From Euglena gracilis (taxonomy: Eukaryota; Euglenida; Euglenophyceae; Euglenales): DNA of 64,000 nt. Shown piece by piece: positions 42,425 through 52,883 of this stretch. The notes under the pieces are model-generated. The model was not told where the DNA came from. It saw only the letters and a list, made by a program, of their open reading frames with translations, and did not search any database. Location of the stretch: assembly GCA_039621445.1 (NCBI GenBank), contig CP154954.1, positions 38,773,816 to 38,837,815 on the forward strand. Direction: 5' to 3'. Position 1 is the stretch's first letter. Each line of letters opens with the position of its first letter. Made by a program: the position numbers and the translations under genes.

Positions 42425-43092
42425 TACGTCACACCCAAAACTGGCCCAAAATGGCACAACCAGACCCTGGGAACCGCAAAAAACGGTCAAACCCCCCCCC
42501 TAAACCTAATGATTGACCCCCTGGTTTGGGCTCTAACTCCCCGTCTAGCCCGAGATACGGTCAATTTACGGTTTCGGGCCCCGAACGGGCCCGAAATGGC
42601 CAAAACTGGCAAAACTGGCCCAAAACCCCAAAACGGGCGTATCTCGGGCTGGCGGGGAGTTGGCCCAAACCGCGCATACCGATCGATCGGGCGTCCCGAA
42701 GTTGTGGAATGACGTCCTCTTCACTTTTTCTCAACTCTCCGGCGTTTTCGAGATATTTTGAAATTTTCGATTTTTTGACCCCAAAATGGCCCTGCAATTT
42801 CCCCCGAAAAAAAAACGGTAGACAACTTTTTTGCTCGGGCCGTATCTCCGGACTGGCGGGGAGTTGCGGGTAACCGAAGGGCTCTGGAGGTACTAGGGAC
42901 CGTCCCCTAACCTATAGGCCATTCACTTTGGGGGCCACGAAATCCAGCCACATCGATAATCCCGGGGTTTCCGGACCTACCCAGGGGGGCGGGGGGGGGG
43001 GGGGCGGGGGGGGGGGGGGGGGGGTCCGACCCCCCTGTCGCCGGGGTGGTAAGCTTCGCTCTTACTCTAAAGAGATAAGAGCTCAGCGACCC
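42425..43092 (+). repeat. Family I block, copy 3
   Basis: It closely matches 40540-41180, including ACCGATCGATCGGGCGTCCC and CACATCGATAATCC, and ends with the same AAGAGATAAGAGCTCAGCGA motif. Confidence 0.8.
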
Positions 43093-43173
43093 CCCCCCTA
43101 ATTGTCACCCCCCCCAAATGTCGCCGGGGGGGCCAAAACGCTCCGGGGGGGTGCCATATAGGGGGGGTCACGT

Positions 43174-43242
<69 letters not shown>

Positions 43243-43290
43243 GGATGGATGGATAGATAGATAGACAGATTGAAAGATAGATAGACAGAT
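43085..43290. repeat. Family M repeat joined to (GATA)n
   Basis: C-run/G-run family M sequence ends GGGGGGGTCACGTT at 43176 and passes straight into ~115 bp of AGAT/GATA repeats. Confidence 0.75.
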
Positions 43291-43296
43291 GCCATG

Positions 43297-43533
43297 CCCC
43301 CCGAGCTATTCCCATAGGGGGGACAGGAATAGCTCGCTGTCATAGCACTTTTTACAAAGGACTTCCCAAAATAGAGCTCAAAAACCGAAGTTTTTGAGAC
43401 GTTTTCAAAATTTGCTTTTTGGCAAATGTGCTTAAAATTGACCATTTTTTGCGAACATCCAAAAAATTGCCAAAAATGAAAATGACACCTTTTGGGTTGC
43501 CCGAGGGTCGGGTATGGGAACAGCTCGGGGGGG
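43297..43533 (+). mobile_element. Family O repeat, copy 2
   Basis: It runs from CCCCCGAGCTATTCCC to GGGAACAGCTCGGGGG, inverted ends. The interior matches 22700-22870 (TGTGCTTAAAATTGACCATT). Confidence 0.6.
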
Positions 43534-43602
43534 AGGGGGGCAAAAAATCATGCCCCCCCACCCCCACGCCGAATTATACTGAAAAATTGCCAAAACTTCG
43601 CT

Positions 43603-43760
43603 ATTGCGGGGTGTTTTACCAGCAGTGGTTCTGGTGGCAATGGGGTTTTTGGGGGCGGGGAACCCAGCCGACCTGGTCCCGGGGACTGGTAACACTTTTT
43701 GGCACCCCCAATTTCCTGGCATTGAGGCAATCTGGCCCCAAAAAATCACGCCCCCCCCCC
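43603..43760. repeat. ~150-bp duplicated segment, copy 1
   Basis: ATTGCGGGGTGTTTTACCAG through CAGCCGACCTGGTCCCGGGG to ATCTGGCCCCAAAAAATCAC is repeated at 45199-45349 with few changes, 1.6 kb apart. Both copies end in C runs. Confidence 0.82.
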
Positions 43761-43837
43761 ACCCTCACGCCGAATAACACCTATTGCGGGCAAGACTGGG
43801 CATTCAATTCGCTCGTGAAAATTTTCCATCGTGAAAT

Positions 43838-44065
43838 TTATGGCCGGCCGTTGAAAATTTCACGCATTTTTTCAAAAATTTCACTCGTCCTTAGTATGGA
43901 AGACGTATTTCCTTCGTTGTCCCTATTGCACGAAATGAAGTTTTGTGTTCCTCTCCTGCATGCGACGATATTAACTTTTACTAATTTTCCCGGAAGGACT
44001 CGGGACTCGTCAACGTATTTGGAAAAAGAACTGGAGACCCCCTGCGCTTGCCGCCCCCCCACCAA
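43838..44065 (-). CDS. Possible C-terminal coding segment, unknown
   Basis: The minus-strand frame reads SSSFSKYVDESRVLPGKLVK, then VNIVACRRGTQNFISC, and ends SEIFEKMREIFNGRP at a TAA, with good codon variety in low-copy DNA. The plus strand over the same bases (MEDVFPSLSLLHEM ...) is also open. I favour the minus strand because of its charged, non-repetitive sequence. No acceptor was identified. Confidence 0.25.
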   Translation of the reverse strand: MVGGRQAQGVSSSFSKYVDESRVLPGKLVKVNIVACRRGTQNFISCNRDNEGNTSSILRTSEIFEKMREIFNGRP

Positions 44066-44410
44066 AGCTGGCCATCACTCGTGGCCCAAAATTGGCAAGC
44101 ACCTATGGCCCAAAGCTGGCCAGCACCCGTGGCCCAAAACTGGCCAGCACCTGTGGCCAAAACTGGCCAGCGGCTGTGGCCCAAAACTGGCCAGCACCTG
44201 TGGCCCAAAACTGGCCTGCACCCGTGGCCAAAAACTGGCCAGCACTTGTGGCCAAAGACTGGCAAGCACCTGTGGCCCAAAACTGGCCAGCACTTGTGGC
44301 AAAAACTGGCCAGCACCTGTGGCCAAAGACTGGCCACCACCATCTGTGGCCCAAATCTGGCCAGCACCTGTGCTGGCCACCACCTGTGGCCCAAAATTGG
44401 CCACCAAAAC
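44060..44410. repeat. TGGCCAGCACCTGTGGCCCA minisatellite
   Basis: About fourteen ~24-bp units (GGCCAGCACCTGTGGCCCAA plus AACT) with indels of one to three bases. All frames are partly open. Confidence 0.92.
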
Positions 44411-44574
44411 AACAAATAAGAATGCACCAGATTACCATTTTGAAAACAAAACGGACAGACAAACAAAAACCTTCAAGATCCTAGTCACGGCAATCACAGC
44501 AGAATCAGAAAATACACACATTGTCTCTGATGGCTGCAATAAAAACAAAATGGAGCAGTTTTGCAGGCACATGC

Positions 44575-44839
44575 TCAGGTCCAGATTATTAATGCTTCCA
44601 ATGGCTCATCATCATGTGCTTCCAATGACCTCATTACCCAAGCATATATTTCAACAACTGTGAGATCTGTAGCAGAGAAAAATGAAAATTCACTGACAGA
44701 ATTGTTTGGCAAACCTTTGTCATGGGGAGCTTGGCAATATAAATCCAACACACAGTTTTCACCAGTATCTCACCAGTATCCACTTTCTTTAGCATCTGCA
44801 GCAGGCTCTCCACAATGTCCAAAGTGATGTAGCCAATGG
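44575..44839 (-). CDS. Two C-terminal exons of an unknown gene
   Basis: Exon 44774-44839 reads IGYITLDIVESLLQMLKKVD and ends at ACTG|GTGAGA. A 107-nt intron follows, ending TTTTCATTTTTCTCTGCTACAG. Exon 44575-44666 then reads LTVVEIYAWVMRSLEAHDDE, then PLEALIIWT and a TGA. The split Asp codon joins the exons in frame, and both splice sites are canonical. The acceptor of the first exon (GGGAAAG) is weak, and the frame upstream meets stops, so the 5' part may be decayed. No domain is recognised. Confidence 0.5.
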
Positions 44840-45198
44840 CTTTCCCAAAACGTCAGATAACACAACGTCGAACTGTTTATGAAGTTGAACTCCACTGCCA
44901 CTCTTTCAATCCTCCAGATGCCTTCTGCATATCATCCCAGTGAACAATAATTGCAACAAATATTTGTGACGACAATTGAATTGAAACTCCGTCTCCTTGA
45001 GGATCTGCAATGTGCGTTTCCCGGCCACCCGACCGCTTGTCCGAAATGTTCATGAGAGAAAAATGGACGCTCAGAAGGAACGGCCGCTTGGGTATTTCCT
45101 AGTAGGATTCGTCTATTTTTTCAGTGAAAATATTGAAAATTTTGAAATTTTGAAATTTTCTGAAAAAAATAAAAAATCGTGAAATTTGCCCAGTCTTG

Positions 45199-45349
45199 AT
45201 TGCGGGGTGTTTTGCCAGCAGTGGTTCTGGTGGCAATGGGGTTTTTGGGGGCGGGGAACCCAGCCGACCTGGTCCCGGGGGCTGGTTGCACTTTTTGGCA
45301 CCTCCCAATTTCCGGGCATTGAGGCAATCTGGCCCCAAAAAAAATCACG
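45199..45349. repeat. ~150-bp duplicated segment, copy 2
   Basis: See 43603-43760. The same order of motifs is followed by a C run and a GAGCTGTTCCCC family O end. Confidence 0.82.
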
Positions 45350-45587
45350 CCCCCCCCCCCCCGAGCTGTTCCCCCCCCCTCGTACTGTTCCCATTGGGCT
45401 GTAAAGGGTCCCGGGGACGGGAATAGCTCTAGGGGGGGGGACATGGTAGATAGATGATAGAGATGGGTAAATATACTATACATCGATGGCGAGCCCGCCA
45501 AATGCCTGCCCTGAAATTTGTGGTCATGATTCACGCAAGGAGTCAAAAATGCGAAAATGTGAAATTCGGACCCAAAAAACGGCGCCC

Positions 45588-45660
45588 TGATGGAAAACGT
45601 GCCTGACCACAGATGCCTTAATGGAAAACGTGCCATTGCCACAGATGCCTTGATGGAAAA
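45588..45660. repeat. GATGCCTTAATGGAAAACGTG repeats, 5' group
   Basis: Three ~30-bp units (ACAGATGCCTTAATGGAAAA plus CGTG). A larger group lies at 47425-47580, on the other side of the interrupted gene. Confidence 0.8.
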
Positions 45661-45687
45661 CGTGTCACCCCCCCTTTTTTCCCGCAG

Positions 45688-46045
45688 CCCTCCCACCCAC
45701 TTTGCCGTGGCTAAACGCACGGCAAACTTTGTGAATGGCCTTTTGCCACCTCCCCCTAGGACGGAACTGTTCCTGGCTGCTCTCGCGGTACACCAGCAAG
45801 ATGCCAAGAAGCCGAAGGCCTTCATGGCACCTTGCTGGCACAGGGCAACACAAAGAAAAAGTCTGGCTACGGCGCGGAACGTTGCATGGCGGTCAACCGC
45901 CCCGCCAAGTGAGGAACACTCGGTCGAAAATCAGGACCTGACCGATGTTCCGTCTGTGTTTCCCGCCGAGCAACGTTCCGCTCCTGCGGTCAGCAGCTTC
46001 GTAGCGCCTCCCTCCCCTGACCAACCCCGTGTGCCTCGTGCTGTG
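45688..46045 (+). pseudogene. Exon of a zinc-finger gene, interrupted by a transposon
   Basis: A strong acceptor (CCCCCCTTTTTTCCCGCAG) precedes 119 codons of non-repetitive coding sequence (PPTHFAVAKRTANFVNG ... LFLAALAVHQQDAKKPKAFM ... PSVFPAEQRSAPAVSSF). At 46045 it meets the end of a hAT-like element. The octamer GTGCTGTG occurs at both element ends. Joining the two flanks at one copy continues the same reading frame into the Cys4 finger at 47172. The function of this part is unknown. As it stands the gene is broken, unless the insertion is removed by unusual splicing. Confidence 0.55.
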
Positions 46046-47164
46046 CAAGGTTGGGTTTTGTTTTTGTATTTTTGGGGGGGTCCCAAAAACAACCCAAAAA
46101 TTTTGGGTACCCCCCCCAAAAACAAATTTTTGGGTCTGTACAAAAGCTGTTGAGCGGACTTAGAAGAATCCTCCTCTCAACAGCAGCCAGCCTCGACAAA
46201 TGTTTTGTGTTTGAGGTATCACAGGTGGGCACCTGTGGTGTTTGCATTGGTGGGCACCACCAATGCAAAAAAGGACATAAATTTTTGTATTTCTCTCTGA
46301 CTTTTTTGCAGGGACCCCAGTAAATTTGCTTAAACGCCAGGAATGCTGCAACTCCCAAAGCATACACCAGAAAGGCTAGGAATTGTTGTGCCTCCTTATC
46401 TGTTCCCCGCCGATTTCTTTGTAATGATGTGTGTTAATTTTCTGCAAAACTTTTCATTGGGGGTGGTGCGGGTCACGGGGGGGGGTCACGGGGGGTCACG
46501 GGGGAAGTATGTCACTTTGCAGGTAGGGTTGATCGTTTTGCGGGAAATTTTTTATTTATTTAATGGAAAAATTTGAGGGAAAATGCGGAAAATTGGAAAT
46601 ATTTCGATATTTCTCCATTCAACAAAAAAATGTCCTGTGAAAAATGGGTCCAAATTACGCCTGCAAAAAAACCACAACGAAATGGGAAATTGGGGAAAAT
46701 GGGGAAAATATTTTCCCACAATTTTCCAACCAGAAGAACAAATTTTGTTGTTGAAAATTCTCCGCGCAATTCTTCAGCAATCCTATTTGGAGGTAGTCGG
46801 GAGGCAGCAATGATCCCGAAAGGAAAGGTTGAAGAGATGAAGGTCATTGAAGGTTCGATTCTCGGGTCACGGGGGGGTCACGGTTTTATAATGAGTTCAT
46901 TATACACATTTAATTTGCATAGGTATGTGCTGTTTAGGGTTAATCGGCAATGGAGGAGCTTGGTGTGACAATTGGCTCCTAACCAATTGCGGTCCACAGC
47001 CTTGTAAAATTTCTTGAATGCTGCATGAAGGATGAAAAGGTCTGCAAAAGTGGACTAAAATAAGGGGGGGGTCCCAAAAACCAAAAATTTGGGCTTTTTT
47101 TGGGTACCCCCCCAAAAAACAAATTTTTGGGGGGGGGGTACCCAAAACCCAAAACCCAACCTTG
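46046..47164. mobile_element. hAT-like insertion (element Y), 1.1 kb
   Basis: The termini are CAAGGTTGGGTTTTG and its exact complement at the right end. The target duplication is GTGCTGTG (46038-46045 and 47164-47171; one G is shared with the terminus, so 7-8 bp). Both ends carry a TTTTTGGGGGGGTCCC and GGGTACCCCCC foldback. Inside lies a second GTCACGGGGG-bounded repeat (46465-46885) and a minus-strand coding exon. Confidence 0.8.
46908..47041 (-). CDS. Coding exon inside element Y, unknown
   Basis: The minus-strand acceptor TTTAGTCCACTTTTGCAG is followed by 44 codons, LFILHAAFKKFYKAVDRNWL, then GANCHTKLLHCRLTLNSTYL, then CKLN, and a donor AAT|GTGTAT. If unspliced, it reads nine more residues to a TGA. 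The sequence is rich in aromatic and basic residues and clearly protein-like. It may be part of the transposase or accessory gene of element Y, or captured host sequence. I do not recognise the family. Confidence 0.42.
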
Positions 47165-47171
47165 TGCTGTG

Positions 47172-47387
47172 TCCCGACTGCCTATAAAACAGGAGAAATG
47201 TGGTTTTTGTGGTGTTGCTATTCCCAAAAATCTAAATTGTGTGGAGCTGAACAAAGTTGTGTGTGACGCCTGCGGTTTGGCATATCATTTTCATGCTCCA
47301 AGGCAACATCTAGCCTTCTGTTGTGTTGTAGAGTGCCCCCGACCCGCCTCACTCGCTGACCACCTCGGCCTCTCAACCGCTCGCTGA
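47172..47387 (+). pseudogene. GATA-like Cys4 zinc finger, 3' part of the interrupted gene
   Basis: The frame reads SRLPIKQEKCGFCGVAIPKN, then LNCVELNKVVCDACGLAYHF, then HAPRQHLAFCC, and ends at a TGA. The spacing C-x2-C-x17-C-x2-C with CDACGLAYH matches the GATA-type finger (CNACGLYYKLH in known proteins). The usual W-R-R residues of the finger loop are absent. It is in frame with 45688-46045 once element Y is ignored. It was probably a DNA-binding or zinc-ribbon regulator. Confidence 0.52.
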
Positions 47388-47424
47388 TTTTTCATGACAG
47401 CGATTTTTGCTTCTTGCTCGAGGT

Positions 47425-47580
47425 TGCCACAGATGCCTTAATGGAAAACGTGCCTGACCACAGATGTCCGAATGGAAAACGTGTCATTGCCACAGATGCC
47501 TTAATGGAAAACGTGCCTGACCACAGATGCCTTAATGGAAAACGTGTCATTGCCACAAATGCCCTCATGGAAAACGTGTT
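47425..47580. repeat. GATGCCTTAATGGAAAACGTG repeats, 3' group
   Basis: Six ~30-bp units alternate GCCTGACCACAGATG and GTCATTGCCACAGATG. They match 45588-45660. Confidence 0.85.
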
Positions 47581-47759
47581 CATGAATTTCAGGGCAGGCA
47601 TTTGGCGGGCTGAACACTTTTTTAATTCATGCCAAACAGGCTCAAAATGGCATTTTTGTGAGGAAAAAGGTACCCTGTGAAGGCAAACTGACGTTTGTCT
47701 ACTTTTCTTCACAAAAGCAAGTGCCGTAGGAAGAAATTTAGTGCTGAAAAATGATAGAC

Positions 47760-48130
47760 GGTCCCGTCGGTCATTTGTGCCGTAGGTGGCCGCGTAGGTT
47801 GAGAACAGCTTTTGATCGATGGGCAACATGGCAGGTGCACAGTGGAATTTTGAATTTTCAAACAGGGTCGGAACATGCGATTGCTGATTTTCAGAGTGTT
47901 GTGCACTGTGGCTGAGTTCTGAAGGTTCCAAGCGAAAGTTCTTGGGGAGAGCTTTCCGTTGATATGTAATATGTGACCTGAACTGTGGGATTTGACAAAT
48001 GAATATGTCATACACGATCACTGAAAACAAGGGCTGCGTGCATTATGGCCGAATTCTGTGGCCGTCTTTCGAAAGCCCTTCAGAAGAGCTTTCGATTGGT
48101 GGGCATCATGGCATCAGAAGTGTGGAATCT
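47760..48130. repeat. Dispersed repeat (family J), copy
   Basis: It contains GAAAGCCCTTCAGAAGAGCTTTC (hairpin), GATCGATGGGCAACATGGCAGG and TTGGGGCAAATTTGACCG. Related copies lie at 51000-51480, 52150-52260 and 54540-54960, each next to GACGCCGGTTC-type family G motifs. Long frames here are repeat-derived. Confidence 0.55.
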
Positions 48131-48359
48131 ACCAATGTCGATTGGCCCAAAACTGTCCCAAACATGGGTATTTGGGGCAAATTTGACCGAGATTCCTCAG
48201 ACGCTGGTTCATGCGTGAACCCGGAGCCCCCAAGAAACGGTTTCAAAAACTTTGTCCCAGGCGTCGGTTGGGCGTGAACCCGGTGCCTGGGACACAGTTC
48301 TCGATATAGAAACCGGATGAAGGGGCCCCGGCAGTAGTGCCACAACCGTGGCGATAACA

Positions 48360-48960
48360 CAAGGGTTAGGCACAGCGGGGGGGGGGGGCGACTGAAGGGG
48401 GCGGCGGCCACGCAGGGGGGGGGAGTCCAAGGGGGGGTCGGCACCCCCCCCCCCCCCCCCCACCGACCCCCTCGCCACGCCATTTTACCCCCCCTCCCCG
48501 CCCTTTTCAGACCCCCTCGCCACGCCATGTCAGCCGCGCCAAAGAAAATTTTCTTGGAAAACCCCCGCGCACCCCCCCCCATCTGGCACCCCCTCGCCAC
48601 GCCAAAAACCCCCCTCCCCCCCCCCTAGTCGGACGGCTCGCCACGGCGTGCCGACCCCCCGAGGGTGACCGCGCACGCTGTGCGCGACCTAAAATCGGTG
48701 ATTTTGGTTCCAAAAAAGTGTCATTTTTTGGCCATTTTTGGCTATTTTTAATCAAAAAAATGCTTTTTTTTGGGCTGTGTGCTGAACATGTAGCACCCAA
48801 ATTTGCCATTTTATGTCCGAAAATGGTCATTCTTTGCCATTTTTGGGCCTCAGAAATGGCGCGATTTTTTGGGAGTTTTTTTTTTCCTTGGGGAAGTTGG
48901 GGGGGTTGAGTGGGGGGCGGCCGCGTGAGGGGGGGGGGCAGACCTGGCCAAATGCGCGCA
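48360..48960. mobile_element. Family V element, copy 2, with CCCTCGCCACGCC repeats
   Basis: The interior (CAAATTTGCCATTTTATGTC, GAAAATGGTCATTCTTTGCC) matches 37520-37570. The left part has four ACCCCCTCGCCACGCC-type units between 48465 and 48655. Confidence 0.5.
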
Positions 48961-49375
48961 ATTAGCTAGTAGCAATTAGACCGGCTTTGCCGGGCAGTGT
49001 TTTGGGGTTTTTTTGAAAGAACCATTTTTTATTTATTTTTGAAAAGAAACGGCCAAAGAAACATCAAGAAAACAAAGAAAAAAATACACAACACAGCAAA
49101 TCCCCTTTAATCACAAGGGTGAACTGAAATGAGTCAAATTTCTTCAAAAGCACAGAATTTTGGGTCAAATTCGAAAGTAATGTGCAAAATCAATGTCAAA
49201 GTCTGGGTCCCATACCCCGATTTGGGCGCATGCCCGAACCGGGGTATAGATATAGTTCTTGAGGCCCTGGCTTCATGTCCGTCCCTGGCGTTCTGAACAC
49301 ACGGGTTGGTCTTTCCCACCTTGACTTTCAAAATGCATTGATATGTGCCCTTTGCTACAAAAAAGAGGTGGCGGA

Positions 49376-49545
49376 CGCCGGTTCTGTCCAAAGCCCGGCG
49401 TTCTGGACGCCGGTTCCGTCCGGGCTTTGGACAAAACCGGCGTTCCTAACGCCGGGCTTTGGGACAGAACCGGCGTCCGGAAAACCCGTGGGGGGGGGGA
49501 CGCCGGTTCTGTCCTGAACCCGGCGTCTCAAACGCCGGTTTAATT
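49376..49545. repeat. Family G inverted-repeat cluster
   Basis: Six alternating ACGCCGGTTCTGTCC and AAAGCCCGGCGTTC motifs form overlapping hairpins. Confidence 0.75.
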
Positions 49546-49794
49546 GCAAAACGGGACCAAAAATCGGCACAAAAAATTTAATTGCTAAAAATTGCTAAAA
49601 ATGGCCATTTTGGGATTTTCTATGTCTGCGCTTCAAAAATTTAGTTGAAAAATGTCCCAGCAGGATTTGGGCTGGTTTTCCCGTTTTTGGGTCCTAGCTG
49701 GGTCCAGCTCGGCAGCTGGGTTCAAACCACCTCCCTAGACCCCCCCCCAAGGTTGTTTGCCATTTGAAGTGTGGTTAATCACTTGTAGTCGCTC

Positions 49795-50220
49795 TTTTTG
49801 CGGGGGGGGGGGATCGATTAATCGCAATTAATCGACGTTTGGTTATGGATTGCCAAGAAAGCCAAATTTTGGTGGTGATTCCTGATTTTTCTGAAATTTG
49901 AGGCAGGTGATTCCTTGTTTGGTGTGTGTGTGTGTGTGTGATTCTTCATTCATGTTGAGCAATTCCTAATTTGTGTGCTTGGATCCTAATTTGGCCAAAA
50001 TTTTCACACAGCGAATTCCTAATTTCACCACCCAAAAATGCCATGTCTGCCGTTCCCCCCCTTGGCGTTTTGACATTACAACCCAAGGCTTTTCCGACCA
50101 GGAAATGCTGTTCATCAATAACATCGTTTTTCTTTGAAAAGTTTAGCTCATCAATCCGGGACACCCAGTTGATCGCGGTTAATCGCTTGGTCCCCGCTTT
50201 GGCGGTTAATTGATTATTCC
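49795..50220. mobile_element. hAT-type K3 remnant with ATTCCTAATTTG repeats
   Basis: CGATTAATCGCAATTAATCG at the left and GATCGCGGTTAATCGC at the right match the subterminal motifs of K1 and K2. The interior holds degenerate TGATTCCTAATTT repeats and a (GT)9 tract at 49920. Confidence 0.5.
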
Positions 50221-50809
50221 TGCCACCCCCCGGTAGGACCCCTTTCCCAGTTGGTTTCCAATTTCGGTTCAAATCCAAATTTCAGGTGTGGGTATTCCTA
50301 ATTTATGGAAAAAAATTCCATATTTTGGGTTCGGTGAATTTGGCAACCGAAAATGCAGTGTTCCCCCCCCCCCGTGAGCCCCCCATGCATGCGACGCGCC
50401 TTCCACACCTTCCGCAGATTCATTGCAAGGAATGATGTATTGAGATTGAGCAATTACCATTCTTTGGATGGAACCTGATTTTGAAACAATTGAATACTTG
50501 GAAGACGATGACGAAGATTTGGATGATGATTGTTATGAAGGTGATGTCTCTCACGAGGTCAAGAATGACAATATTGAGTGCTTTTAAACCGGCGTTTGGG
50601 CCGCCGGGTTCATGACCTCACTGGTTTTCGGACGCCGGTTGTTCATAATCCGGCGTCGCTAACGCCGGTTCTGTCATCACAAAAAGTAGTATTGAAAGTG
50701 CCCCAAAACGGCCGAAATTGGTCATAGAGGTCCTGATTTGACGGTTTTAGCGATGTACTGTATTGTAATTTGCAATTTGGGGACCACTGGGGTGGGTATC
50801 TATATCGAG

Positions 50810-50931
50810 AACTGTGTCCCAGACGCCGGTTCGGGCGGGAAACCTGTGCCTGGGACGCCGGTTCGGGCGGTAGCCCGAACCGGCGTCCCAGGCACAGGTT
50901 TCCCGCCCGAACCGGCGTCTGGGACACAGTT
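50810..50931. repeat. 122-nt perfect palindrome (family G)
   Basis: The 59-nt arms are perfectly complementary around a GGTA loop (50869-50872). Each arm holds GACGCCGGTTCGGGC twice and AAACCTGTGCCTGGG once. Confidence 0.92.
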
Positions 50932-50999
50932 TTTGAAACCGTGGCTAGGGGGCTCCGTTTTCATGCCCGAACCGGCGGCTGAGGAATCACGGCCAATTT

Positions 51000-51480
51000 C
51001 GCCCAAAATACCCATGTTTGGGGCAGTTTTGGGCTACTTTGGCCCAAATGGGCCGCCGGTCAAAAATGGCAGATTCCACACTTATGAAGCCATGTTACCC
51101 ATTAATCGAAAGCTCTTCTCAAGGGCTTTCGACAGATGCCCACAGGATTCGGCCATAATGCACGCAGCGCTTATTTTCAGCGATCGTGTATTCCAAAATT
51201 TGACATCCTAATTTGTCAAATCCCACAGTTCAGGTTGCATATTGCATATGAAACGGAAGGTCTCGACGACACCTTTCGCTTGGTACCCGCAGAACTCAGC
51301 CAGATTGCAAAGCGACCTCAAAATCAGCGATCGCACTTTTCCGCATTTTTCGGACCCCATTTGCATATCTGAAATTCCACTTTTAAGCTGCCATGTTACC
51401 CATCGATCGAAAGCTCTTCTCAAGGGCTTTCAGCAGATGGCCTTAGATTTCAGCCATGCTGCGTGGTATTCTATTTCAGA
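51000..51480. repeat. Family J repeat, copy between family G hairpins
   Basis: ATCGAAAGCTCTTCTCAAGG and GCTTTCGACAGATG occur twice (51104 and 51405) with a related ~290-bp context. It is bounded by GACGCCGGTTC clusters at 50810 and 51628. Confidence 0.6.
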
Positions 51481-51754
51481 AATTCTCCAAAATAGGCCAA
51501 AAGGAAACTTTTCCTCAAAACCCCCCAATTTTTGGCCCAAGACCACCCAAAAACTGCTCAAATGTGATTACCACATGTCTACAAACCCTTTTGGACACTT
51601 TTTGGCACTTTTTATTTTGGGTCCCCCAGACGCCGGTTTCACGCCCGAACCGGCGTCTGGGACGCCGGTTCGGCGCAGAAATTTCCCGCCCGAACCGGCG
51701 TCCCAGACGCCGGTTCGGGCATGAAAACGGAGCCCCCAGACACGGTTTCAGGCA

Positions 51755-52100
51755 ATTGCTTAAGCACTGTCCCCCCCCCGGGGGGGGGGGTGGGTGACTG
51801 GTTTTTTCAAAGTGACTGACTGGTTTTGGGCCCGGACCCCCTCCCCCCTGGGGGGGGGGTCGGCCAGGAGTGGGCAAAAGTGGCTTGAGTGACCCCGGCA
51901 CCGAAGGCGCCGGAAATTTTTTTGGGCCTAAAATGGCCTAAAGTGACTGGAAAGTGGCCGTTTTTCTGAGTGGCCGACCCCCCCCCCTCTGGGGGGGGGA
52001 GTGACTGGCTGGTTTTTTGAAAATGAGTGACTGACTGGTTTTTAAAAAAAGTGGGGTGCCCCCCCCCCCCCCCGGGGGTAGGTAAGCAATTGTATGGTGG
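51755..52100. mobile_element. Family S element(s) with GTGACTGACTGGTTTT motifs
   Basis: C/G-run foldbacks alternate with GTGACTGACTGGTTTTT motifs. A GGCACCGAAGGCGCCGG hairpin lies near 51897. The right end is GGGGGTAGGTAAGCAATTG, whose complement fits the CTTACC-type terminal pattern of family B. Relatives lie at 57000-57140, 58310-58470 and 59510-59603. Confidence 0.55.
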
Positions 52101-52384
52101 GTGTCCAATTTTGGTGAAAGCTGGTGCTGTTTTGGAATTAGAGCACCGTGACCATCGCTGGCCGTCTGTTGAAAGGAGTTTTTTTTTAATTGAGGTGTCA
52201 ATTGGTACCCCAACGTTGCACACATCCAGAGATACACTCGCGATCATCGGATCGGCCAGAATTTGTGGTGATTTTTTGGTCCTCCCTGCAGAAGTGATTT
52301 TTTTGTTTAAGTTGATGACCTGAGGGTTCTGACAAATATAAAAATTAATAAATTCGGATTTTCCTGGGATCCCCCCCCCCGTCC

Positions 52385-52480
52385 CCTTGGGGGTCCAGCC
52401 AGCAGCTCGTTTCCAGCCAGCAGCCTTTTTCCAGCCGGAGGCTGAACCCCCCCCCCCAGGGGTCCTTAAGAAATCCCCTG
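52385..52480. mobile_element. Family T element end
   Basis: GGTCCAGCCAGCAGCTCGTTTC through GGGGTCCTTAAGAAATCCCCTG; a diverged copy is at 57795-57874. Inverted, the end reads CAGGGGATTTCTTAAGGACC, the same terminal pattern as family A. Confidence 0.6.
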
Positions 52481-52883
52481 ACGGAAAGCATGAGGTTTGT
52501 CGAAATTGAAAATCACTTTGAATAGTAAATTTTGCTTTAAATGTTTTTTTGAACCTATTTTTTTGCCAACCAACAGGAACCAAACTCTTGTAAAATGTGA
52601 CACAAAGCATCTGAGAAGGTGTGGGTGGCTGACCCCAAACATTGGAGTGGGGCACTGGAAAGTCGAACGAAGGGTGTGGTCAAAGGGGGGGTAAGCTCTT
52701 ACCCAGGGATAAGAGCTCAGCGACCTCCTTAATTCTCCCCCAATTGTGATTGGGGGGCAATTGGACAACCCCGCGAGGCTGTAAGGGCGTTGCTAAAGCT
52801 GGTGTTTGTGCCGCCAGGTTCACGACAGAACGCCGGCTCTGTTGTGAACCCGGCGGCCGCCACCACACAAAGGCGAGGATGGT

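Noticed and set aside
44060-44410. Possible CRISPR array
   Set aside because: Units are contiguous ~24-bp repeats with no unique spacers, in a eukaryotic context. It is a minisatellite; the same holds for 63530-63870.
47392-48030. 212-codon minus-strand frame
   Set aside because: It consists of the GATGCCTTAATGG repeats and a family J repeat. Related copies at 51 and 54 kb do not keep the frame.
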